This document shows positions 8,034 through 13,688 of a stretch of DNA of 13,688 bases, piece after piece. The DNA is from Moraxellaceae bacterium (GTDB lineage: Bacteria; Pseudomonadota; Gammaproteobacteria; Pseudomonadales; Moraxellaceae), in NCBI GenBank assembly GCA_003543245.1, contig DPJB01000037.1, forward strand, positions 38,627 to 52,314. Reading direction: 5' to 3'. The position numbers and the translations under genes were made by a program. The notes below the pieces were generated by a model. The model saw only the letters and a list, made by a program, of their open reading frames with translations. It ran no database searches and was not told the origin of the DNA. Numbering within the stretch: the stretch's first letter is position 1; each line of letters begins with the position of its first letter.

Positions 8034-9068
8034 ATGCCTGTTGCCCTCTCCCCCACTGTTTCGTCCGTCTACATCAATCATCTTGTTGATGTCGCCCGGC
8101 TGATGGGGGCTGACCTTGGTGCCACAGAGTCAGAGCTTGGTCTGGACAGCAACCTGTTGAACGACATCAACGCACGGGTTCCATTTGCTGTTGAGGATGC
8201 ACTCTATGCTGCCATCCTCAAGCAACTGCATGACCCGTGGTTTGGCCTGCACACCGGCGAGAATGTGCGTCCGAACTCAATCGGGGTTCTGGGCTATGCC
8301 ACCATGAGCAGCCGAAATCTGGGCGAAGCCGTGGGCCTCATGCTGCGCCATGAGCACTTTCGCTCCGAGGTTGGTAATTGTGAAATGGTGGTTGATGACC
8401 AGACCTTCAGTATCAGCTGGCAAGCATTTGATGGCGCCACAGAACCCCATCGGCACCGTGTAGAGGCCGCCTTTTCAAGCTGGGTCAGCTATGGCCGCTG
8501 GATCACGCGAAGCCAGCACAACCCGCTGAAGGTGCAGTTCAGGCACAAGGCGCCTTCTGATGACCTGCGCGAATATGAACGCATTTTCCAGTGCCCGGTT
8601 GAATTCGGGTCTGATGAAAACCGCATAACCCTGGAAGCAAGCCTGCTGGACACCCCTCTTGCCGATGCCGATGCCGATGTACACCGGCTTATGCGCGCCC
8701 GCGTAGAACAGGTGCTGGCCAACTATCAGGCCCGAGGCAACTTTCTCGCACAAGTAAGACTGGCAATGACCGAGGCATTGCCACTGGGAGCACCAACACT
8801 GGAAACCATGGCAGACACACTGGGCCTTAAGCCGTGGACATTGCGTCGCCGACTGAGTGCCGATGGCGCTGATTTTTCCTCACTGCTGGATCAGGTGCGC
8901 ATTCATCTCGCACAACGCTATCTGGCTGATCCGACACACCCCATCAGCGACATTGCCAGCCTGCTCGGCTACTCTGAACAAAGCGCCTTCAACCGGGCCT
9001 TCAAACGCTGGTTCAAATGCACGCCGGCAGGTTACCGGCAACAGATACAGCAAGGTCAGCGCGTCTAG
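8034..9068 (+). CDS. AraC-family transcriptional regulator with arabinose-binding-type N-terminal domain
   Basis: This 344-residue regulator has an N-terminal sensor region (about 20-205) of the type that Pfam calls the AraC N-terminal arabinose-binding domain, seen in VirS/OruR-like regulators. The segment FGLHTGENVRPNSIGVLGYATMSS (split here by its position, 70-93) is typical. The C-terminus carries two helix-turn-helix units. The first is near 255-276 (ETMADTLGLKPWTLRRRL) and the second near 303-325 (ISDIASLLGYSEQSAFNRAF), followed by the usual PAGYR. Regulators of this type usually activate a neighbouring catabolic operon in response to a small molecule. Being divergent from the esterase makes the esterase, and perhaps the GMC pair, the likely target. 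The ribosome binding site is weak (AGCGA). Three bases separate its stop from the converging comEA stop. Confidence 0.9.
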   Translation: MPVALSPTVSSVYINHLVDVARLMGADLGATESELGLDSNLLNDINARVPFAVEDALYAAILKQLHDPWFGLHTGENVRPNSIGVLGYATMSSRNLGEAVGLMLRHEHFRSEVGNCEMVVDDQTFSISWQAFDGATEPHRHRVEAAFSSWVSYGRWITRSQHNPLKVQFRHKAPSDDLREYERIFQCPVEFGSDENRITLEASLLDTPLADADADVHRLMRARVEQVLANYQARGNFLAQVRLAMTEALPLGAPTLETMADTLGLKPWTLRRRLSADGADFSSLLDQVRIHLAQRYLADPTHPISDIASLLGYSEQSAFNRAFKRWFKCTPAGYRQQIQQGQRV

Positions 9069-9071
9069 ACA

Positions 9072-9398
9072 TCAGGGCCGGGCGTCAATATATATCAGGT
9101 GCCGGTTTTTCTTCACAATCGCCGGACCAATACCCTTGACCTGCTCCAGCTGATCAAGCGAGCGAAAACCGCCGTTAGCATTGCGATAATCCACAATCGC
9201 CTTGGCTTTTTTCTCGCCAATTCCGTTCAGTCGCCGGGACAACTCACGCGCATCTGCCGTATTGATGTCAACCCTGCCCTCACCAGAAGCCGGCAGTTTC
9301 ATGACTCGCAATACCGGCTTGTCCGGTGCAACACTCTCGGCGCCGGCAACCAGCACAGGCATGATCAAAAAAACGAGAAACAAAAACTGACGACACAT
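9072..9398 (-). CDS. comEA: ComEA-like secreted helix-hairpin-helix DNA-binding protein
   Basis: This 108-residue protein has a Sec-type signal peptide (about 1-20, ending near VAGA). A short linker follows, then a helix-hairpin-helix pair starting with VDINTA at 43-48. The two hairpins are LNGIGEKKAKAI at 57-68 and VKGIGPAIVKK at 87-97. This is the architecture of periplasmic ComEA proteins, which bind incoming double-stranded DNA during natural transformation. Homologues are common as single genes in gammaproteobacteria whether or not competence has been shown. GGAGGAG at 9404-9410, five bases before the ATG, is an excellent ribosome binding site and fixes the start. The gene lies 76 bp downstream of trhP on the same strand. 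No other competence gene is in the window. Confidence 0.88.
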   Translation of the reverse strand: MCRQFLFLVFLIMPVLVAGAESVAPDKPVLRVMKLPASGEGRVDINTADARELSRRLNGIGEKKAKAIVDYRNANGGFRSLDQLEQVKGIGPAIVKKNRHLIYIDARP

Positions 9399-9436
9399 GA
9401 CAACTCCTCCATGAGTACTGATTGCGTCAATTGAAA

Positions 9437-9455
9437 GGCCGCCATCCTGGCGGCC
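9437..9455 (-). terminator. Hairpin after trhP, possible weak terminator
   Basis: An 8-bp perfect inverted repeat, GGCCGCCA/TGGCGGCC, has a 3-base loop at 9445-9447. In the direction of trhP transcription it lies 20 bp past the stop and is followed only by TTTCAATTG, so the U tract is short. It may attenuate rather than stop transcription, leaving comEA partly dependent on read-through. Confidence 0.45.
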
Positions 9456-9474
9456 AGTAAACCTTCAGCAGGCC

Positions 9475-10785
9475 TCAGACCTGCCGTGTAATCATTGCAA
9501 ACGCCAGATCACCCGACGCATCCAGCCGGGGAACCCGCACGATATGTCCATTACCCGGGGCAACATCAATTGCAGCACCCTGGGTATTCTCCAGTGCCGC
9601 CAGCGTAAAATGCTGATTACCCGTCGGGGTCATCAACATCAGGTTATCGCCACGGGAAAACCTGTTTTTGACGTCCACCGTCAGCCAGCGATCATTTGCA
9701 TCAATCACCTCGCCTACCAGCTGCTCCGTCCCCAGCAGAGAGCTGCCCTGCTCATACTGCTGGTATTCGGCAGGCGGATGACGCCTGAAGAATCCTTCGG
9801 TATAGCCACGATTGGATAAAGCCTCCAGCTCGTCCATCAGTTGCATGTCAAAAGACTTGCCGGCGAGAGCATCATCAATCGCCCGACGATAGACCTGTGC
9901 TGTGCGTGCCACGTAATAAGGGCTCTTGGTCCGCCCCTCGATTTTCAGCGAATGCACACCAATGCGCATCAGCTCACCAACATGCTGAACGGCACGAAGG
10001 TCTCGTGAGTTCATGATGTAGGTGCCATGCTCATCTTCATAGACCGGCACAAATTCATCCGGCTGTTTGGGATCACGCAGCAGGATTTCTTTCGGCTCTG
10101 CAGGATCATGCTGACCAACGGCCAGATTCCTGACAGGAATCATGTCGCCCGTACTGTCGGTTGCATGGGGTACCGTGTTGTATTCCCAGCGACAGGCATT
10201 TGTACAGGCACCCTGATTGGCATCACGGTGATTCATGTAGCCCGAAAGCAGGCAGCGTCCGGAATACGCCATGCACAATGCACCGTGCACGAACACCTCA
10301 AGCTCCATGCCCGGGACCTTGTCATGAATATCGGCAACTTCTTCCAGCGCAAGCTCACGCGACAGGATCACACGTGAAATCCCCTGACGCTTCCAGAACT
10401 CCACCGTTGCCCAGTTCACCGCATTCGCCTGCACCGAGAGATGTACTTCCTGATCAGGCCACTGTTCCTTTACCAGCATGATCAGCCCAGGATCAGACAT
10501 GATCAGTGCATCAGGAGCCAGCTCGATGATCGGCGCCAGATCACGCAGGTAACTGCGCACCTTGTCGTTGTGTGCGGCAATATTCGAGGCCAGATAAAAC
10601 TTTTTACCTTGCCGGTGCGCCTCATCAATACCTTCCTGCAGGGCAGCCACATCCTTGAAACTGTTGTTACGCACACGCAGCGAATAACGGGGCTGCCCGG
10701 CATAAACCGCATCGGCCCCGTAAGCAAAGGCGTATTTCAGATGTGTCAGCGTACCCGCAGGCGACAACAGTTCAGGCTTGAGCAT
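9475..10785 (-). CDS. trhP: U32-family tRNA 5-hydroxyuridine synthesis protein TrhP (YegQ)
   Basis: This 436-residue protein matches E. coli YegQ/TrhP along its length: MLKPELLSPAGT at the start, FAYGADAVYAGQPRYSLRVR, MSDPGLIMLV, HLSVQANAVNWATV, VHGALCMAYSGRCLLSGY, NACRWEYN, EDEHGTYIMNS and HSLKIEGRTKS. The four cysteines C171, C178, C194 and C198 are conserved in the U32 core and are thought to hold an iron-sulfur centre. TrhP acts in prephenate-dependent hydroxylation of U34 in tRNA, the first step toward cmo5U. Despite the family name it is not expected to be a peptidase. I chose the ATG at 10783-10785 over an in-frame TTG at 10804-10806 because it aligns with the E. coli N-terminus and has GGAG eight bases upstream. 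The protein is slightly shorter than E. coli TrhP (about 453), mostly at the C-terminus. Confidence 0.92.
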   Translation of the reverse strand: MLKPELLSPAGTLTHLKYAFAYGADAVYAGQPRYSLRVRNNSFKDVAALQEGIDEAHRQGKKFYLASNIAAHNDKVRSYLRDLAPIIELAPDALIMSDPGLIMLVKEQWPDQEVHLSVQANAVNWATVEFWKRQGISRVILSRELALEEVADIHDKVPGMELEVFVHGALCMAYSGRCLLSGYMNHRDANQGACTNACRWEYNTVPHATDSTGDMIPVRNLAVGQHDPAEPKEILLRDPKQPDEFVPVYEDEHGTYIMNSRDLRAVQHVGELMRIGVHSLKIEGRTKSPYYVARTAQVYRRAIDDALAGKSFDMQLMDELEALSNRGYTEGFFRRHPPAEYQQYEQGSSLLGTEQLVGEVIDANDRWLTVDVKNRFSRGDNLMLMTPTGNQHFTLAALENTQGAAIDVAPGNGHIVRVPRLDASGDLAFAMITRQV

Positions 10786-10793
10786 GGCACTCG

Positions 10794-10797
10794 CTCC
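10794..10797 (-). promoter_or_regulatory. Ribosome binding site deciding the trhP start
   Basis: Read on the - strand this is GGAG, eight bases before the ATG at 10783-10785. It lies inside the seven-codon extension that a TTG start at 10804-10806 would add, which argues that the extension is not translated. Confidence 0.6.
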
Positions 10798-10830
10798 GGT
10801 CAGCAATGAATGAAACGCAGCAATTTCTTC

Positions 10831-10869
10831 AAAAACAAAAAGGCCCGATCATTTCTGATCAGGCCTTTT
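10831..10869 (-). terminator. Intrinsic terminator of tRNA-Pro
   Basis: On the - strand GGCCTGATCA pairs with TGATCGGGCC (one G-T wobble) around a GAAA tetraloop (stem at 10842-10851 and 10856-10865). A TTTTTGTTTTT tract follows (10831-10841). It lies a few bases after the tRNA 3' end and 45 bp before the trhP start, so it isolates the tRNA transcript from trhP. Confidence 0.92.
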
Positions 10870-10879
10870 CCATATTCTT

Positions 10880-10957
<78 letters not shown>

Positions 10958-10981
10958 CGACCACCTTTCGGTGAGGCGGCA

Positions 10982-11009
10982 ATCATACCGAAAACTTTCC
11001 ACTTGTCCA
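10982..11009 (-). promoter_or_regulatory. Promoter of tRNA-Pro
   Basis: On the - strand TGGACA (11004-11009) and TATGAT (10982-10987), each five of six to consensus, are 16 bp apart. The bases just after the -10 are TGCCGCC, a GC-rich discriminator of the kind seen at stable-RNA promoters under stringent control. The predicted short leader before the tRNA contains CACC-GAAA-GGTG (10963-10974), a small tetraloop hairpin that would be removed during 5' processing. Confidence 0.7.
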
Positions 11010-11039
11010 GCGCAAGTACCGGAAAATTCAACAGTATTA

Positions 11040-11444
11040 TCAGCGTGCCAGCAAGGTTGCGACCTGCTCAAGCTCCCTGATCATGTCCTTCACCACCACA
11101 TGAAAGATGCCACCACCGGATGAAGGCAGTGCAGACGAACTCACGGCAGCCACAGGCTCATCACGCTCCGCAGGCCGCACGTCAGTCAACTGCAACCGCG
11201 CACCACCAATCGTGTAGCCCTGCTCGTAGAGCAGGCTGCGGATGTTGCGGATGATCATGACATCCTGGCGCTGGTAATAACGACGGTTACCCCGACGCTT
11301 TACCGGCTTCAGCTGGGGGAACTCTTGCTCCCAGTAGCGCAGCACGTGAGGCTTTACATCACAAAGCTCACTGACCTCACCAATGGTGAAGTAACGCTTG
11401 CTGGGAATCTCCGGCAGCTGGGCGTTATTGCTGGGCTCTAGCAT
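11040..11444 (-). CDS. MerR-family transcriptional regulator (ihfA-linked type)
   Basis: This 134-residue protein has a MerR winged helix-turn-helix: KRYFTIGEVSELCDVKPHVL (17-36), then RYWEQEFPQLKPVKRRGNRR, ending with YTIGGARLQL. It closely matches the small MerR-type regulator encoded after ihfA in Pseudomonas (the PA2737 type) as I recall it. The C-terminal part is short and lacks the metal-binding cysteines of MerR or CueR, so no effector can be proposed. Its ATG lies inside the 3' end of ihfA (20-bp overlap) and no strong ribosome binding site precedes it, so translation coupled to ihfA is likely. Its target genes are unknown, and conserved linkage to pheT-ihfA suggests a housekeeping rather than accessory role. 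Confidence 0.9.
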   Translation of the reverse strand: MLEPSNNAQLPEIPSKRYFTIGEVSELCDVKPHVLRYWEQEFPQLKPVKRRGNRRYYQRQDVMIIRNIRSLLYEQGYTIGGARLQLTDVRPAERDEPVAAVSSSALPSSGGGIFHVVVKDMIRELEQVATLLAR

Positions 11445-11727
11445 ATGCTTCTACTCTGGCCTTCAGTTTCTGTCCGGGACGGAAGGTAACAACTCGCCGG
11501 GCAGTAATCGGAATTTCCTCGCCGGTCTTGGGGTTTCGCCCAGGACGCTGACGCTTGTCACGTAAATCAAAGTTACCAAAACCGGAGAGCTTGACGGACT
11601 CGTTGTGCTCGAGGGCATGGCGGATCTCCTCAAAGAACATCTCGACCATTTCCTTGGCCTCACGCTTGTTGAGACCCAGCTCTTCGAACAGCTTTTCCGC
11701 CATTTCCGCCTTGGTGAGTGCCGTCAT
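11425..11727 (-). CDS. ihfA: Integration host factor alpha subunit
   Basis: This 100-residue DNA-bending protein is nearly identical in plan to E. coli IhfA: MTALTKAEMAEKLFEELGL, then VKLSGFGNFDLRDK at 45-58, and the DNA-intercalating arm RPGRNPKTGEEIPITARR at 61-78. P66 is the residue that wedges between bases (P65 in E. coli numbering). It forms a heterodimer with IhfB, encoded elsewhere, and acts in nucleoid structure, promoter architecture and recombination. It lies 14 bp downstream of pheT, as in other gammaproteobacteria. GAGGGG five bases before the ATG is a strong ribosome binding site. The last 20 bp overlap the MerR-type gene. Confidence 0.97.
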   Translation of the reverse strand: MTALTKAEMAEKLFEELGLNKREAKEMVEMFFEEIRHALEHNESVKLSGFGNFDLRDKRQRPGRNPKTGEEIPITARRVVTFRPGQKLKARVEAYARAQQ

Positions 11728-11741
11728 TGCAACCCCTCAAC

Positions 11742-13688
11742 TTAATCCCTCATGCTGACCCCAAAACGGGTCTTGAGCCGATCCACCACCGCATCGACCC
11801 GCGCCTGAACCTCATCTTCCTGCAATGTACGTTCCGGGTGCTGCCAGATCATGCCAATGGCGAGGCTTCTCTGCCCACTGGCCACCCCCTGTCCTTCATA
11901 CACATCGAACAGGCGGCAATCGCGCAACTCCGTTCCCGCAACCTCACGAACACTTGCCAGGATATCGGCTGCCGGCACATCGCGACCGCTAAGCACTGCG
12001 ATATCACGACGCACTTCCGGGAAGCGCGACAACTCGGCGAAGGCCGGCAAGCGCCCCTCGCCCAGCTGCTCCAGGCATATTTCAAACAGGTAAACCGGCC
12101 CCACAAGGCCAAGATCCGCCAGCAGATTGGGGTGCAAGGCACCAATCCAGCCTACTGACTGACCGTTCACTTCCAGTTCTGCTGTCTGCCCGGGGTGCAA
12201 TGCAGGATGGGCAGATGACTTGTACCCAACTCTATCAGAAGCACCAAGCAGCGCAACCACTCGCTCAATATTTCCTTTAATATCAAAGAAATCAATGTCT
12301 TTTTTGATGTGGCTCCACAACTCCACATTAACTGTGCCGGACACCACGCCAGCCAGCATACGCTCCTGCCGCAAACCGTCTTTGGCCGGCACAAAGCGCA
12401 GACCCGTCTCAAACAGCCGCACACGAGGCTGCTGGCGGTTCTGGTTGTGCAGAACTGCCTTGAGCAGCCCCGCCCACAGGGTAGTTCGCATCACCGAGAG
12501 GTCCGCTGACAGGGGGTTGGCCAGCGCCAGGGGTGTTGAGGCCGGATCCAGCTTTGCCAGCAGACCGGGCTCCACAAAGCTCATGGTGATGGCTTCCTGA
12601 TAACCCAGATCCACCAGCAAACGCTTCAGACGTGCCTCAGTGACGGCCGTTTCACTCTGCGGCTCCAGACGGACATCCGCCCGTGGCGCGGTCACCGGCA
12701 GGTTGTTATAGCCATGAATACGCGCCAGCTCCTCGATCAGGTCCACCTCGATGCTGATATCAAAGCGCCAACTGGGCGGTGTCACCAGCCAGCCGCCATC
12801 CTGAGCCACCACTAACATGCCCAGCCGGGACAGAATGTCATCCACCTCGACTGCCGGCATGGCAAAGCCCAGCAATCTGGTGATCCGTTCGGCCCGCAGG
12901 GTGATCGGGGCACGCTCGGGCTGGTGGGGCAACGAGTGGGCAACTGTCAGCGGCCCCGCCTCACCACCACAAACATCCATGATCAGCGCGGTGGCGCGCT
13001 CGATTGCATCCGCCTGCAGGCGGAAGTCCACCCCACGCTCGAAACGATGCGATGAGTCAGTATGCAAGCCATAGGAACGGGCCTTGCCTGCCGCTGCCAG
13101 CGGATCAAAAAAGGCGCTTTCAAGAAAAATGTCACGCGTCTCCGTAGAGACCGAACTGCCCTGCCCGCCCATGATGCCGGCCATGGCAAGAGGCTTCTTG
13201 CTGTCTGCTATCACAAGGGTGTCCGGACGCAGCGTCACAACCTGCCCGTCCAGCAACTCAAGTGACTCGCCGGCATGCGCCATGCGAACCTCAATGCCAC
13301 CCTCCAGCTTTGCCTTGTCGAAGGCATGCATGGGCTGCCCCAGCTCGATCAGCACAAAATTGGTCACATCAACAACGGGACTGATCGAGCGCAAACCTGC
13401 ACGGCGCAGCTTCTCCGTCATCCACAGCGGCGTTTCTGCCGCCGCATTCACATTGCGAATGACGCGACCAACGTAATTGGGACATGCCCCCGGCACCACC
13501 AGCGACACCGCCAGAGTTTCGTCGTGACTTGCCTTGACCGGAACAATTTCAGGAGCGCAGACCGACAGGCGATTCAGTACACCCGCTTCACGGGCCAGGC
13601 CACGCAAGCTGAGGCAATCGCCACGATTCGGGGTAATACCCAGCTCGACCATATTGTCATCGAGCTGCAAATAATCACGAATGCTTGT
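11742..13688 (-). CDS. pheT: Phenylalanine--tRNA ligase beta subunit (partial, N-terminus outside window)
   Basis: The window holds the C-terminal 648 residues. The reading frame stays open to the right edge (TSIRDYLQLDD, matching E. coli DIREYLKLDD), so about 147 N-terminal residues are missing compared with the roughly 795-residue E. coli protein. Recognisable segments are ITPNRGDCLSLRGLAREAGV, the GLHTDSSHRFERGVDFRL motif of the B3/B4 region, and the SFVEPGLL and ANPLSADLSVMRTTL core. A C-terminal anticodon-binding FDX-ACB domain (FPEVRRDIAVLSGRDVP to the end) completes it. The beta subunit pairs with PheS to charge tRNA-Phe and edits mischarged Tyr-tRNA-Phe. The pheT-ihfA order on one strand is the usual gammaproteobacterial operon; pheS should lie just beyond the right edge. 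Confidence 0.97.
   Translation of the reverse strand, partial: TSIRDYLQLDDNMVELGITPNRGDCLSLRGLAREAGVLNRLSVCAPEIVPVKASHDETLAVSLVVPGACPNYVGRVIRNVNAAAETPLWMTEKLRRAGLRSISPVVDVTNFVLIELGQPMHAFDKAKLEGGIEVRMAHAGESLELLDGQVVTLRPDTLVIADSKKPLAMAGIMGGQGSSVSTETRDIFLESAFFDPLAAAGKARSYGLHTDSSHRFERGVDFRLQADAIERATALIMDVCGGEAGPLTVAHSLPHQPERAPITLRAERITRLLGFAMPAVEVDDILSRLGMLVVAQDGGWLVTPPSWRFDISIEVDLIEELARIHGYNNLPVTAPRADVRLEPQSETAVTEARLKRLLVDLGYQEAITMSFVEPGLLAKLDPASTPLALANPLSADLSVMRTTLWAGLLKAVLHNQNRQQPRVRLFETGLRFVPAKDGLRQERMLAGVVSGTVNVELWSHIKKDIDFFDIKGNIERVVALLGASDRVGYKSSAHPALHPGQTAELEVNGQSVGWIGALHPNLLADLGLVGPVYLFEICLEQLGEGRLPAFAELSRFPEVRRDIAVLSGRDVPAADILASVREVAGTELRDCRLFDVYEGQGVASGQRSLAIGMIWQHPERTLQEDEVQARVDAVVDRLKTRFGVSMRD

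Noticed and set aside
8661..8678. Tandem GCCGAT repeat, three copies
   Set aside because: It encodes Ala-Asp repeats within the AraC-type protein between the sensor and DNA-binding regions. It is too short to suggest regulation or phase variation.
9021..9039. Small inverted repeat GCCGG/CCGGC at the 3' end of the AraC-type gene
   Set aside because: The stem is only five bases with a seven-base loop and no U tract, so it does not support a terminator call.
10786..10806. Upstream TTG start adding seven residues to TrhP
   Set aside because: E. coli TrhP begins at the equivalent of the downstream ATG, and the GGAG ribosome binding site lies inside the would-be extension.
13668..13670. TTG as the start of pheT within the window
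   Set aside because: The frame stays open upstream to the window edge with conserved PheT residues (IRDYLQLDD), so this is an internal Leu codon of a gene cut by the edge.

Overview
The window looks like chromosomal DNA from a gammaproteobacterium of the pseudomonad/oceanospirillad type, with GC content in the mid-50s by eye. The strongest evidence is the right-hand block, pheT-ihfA-merR-tRNA-Pro, an arrangement I recall from Pseudomonas. The leucine-catabolism genes at the left closely resemble Pseudomonas LiuD. Naming the genus would go beyond what the sequence shows.

Layout. (1) Bases 1-3952, + strand: the end of a leucine/isovalerate degradation (liu) operon. It holds the last codons of a probable upstream gene (perhaps liuC), then liuD (biotin-containing alpha subunit of methylcrotonyl-CoA carboxylase), then an acetoacetyl-CoA synthetase gene (aacS) joined to liuD by an ATGA overlap. 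A perfect 18-bp inverted repeat at 3959-4000 ends the operon and also serves the converging genes. (2) Bases 4008-9068: an accessory catabolic module. On the - strand are a GMC flavoprotein oxidoreductase, a small Tat-signal partner of the gluconate 2-dehydrogenase subunit 3 type, and a type-B carboxylesterase. A divergent AraC-type regulator follows on the + strand. The likely logic is that an inducer sensed by the AraC protein switches on ester cleavage and oxidation of an alcohol or sterol-like product; the substrate cannot be read from the sequence. (3) Bases 9072-10785, - strand: a small secreted ComEA-type DNA-binding protein and trhP (yegQ), a U32-family tRNA-hydroxylation protein. (4) Bases 10831-13688, - strand: tRNA-Pro(GGG) with its own promoter and terminator, a MerR-type regulator, ihfA, and pheT, which runs off the right edge.

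Genes are tightly packed and no gene-free stretch exceeds 300 bases. I saw no mobile element, CRISPR array, phage gene or attachment site. The least ordinary part is the GMC/Tat-partner/esterase/AraC module. Its flavoenzyme appears to carry Asn where GMC enzymes usually have the first catalytic His, and no cytochrome c gene accompanies the pair in this window.
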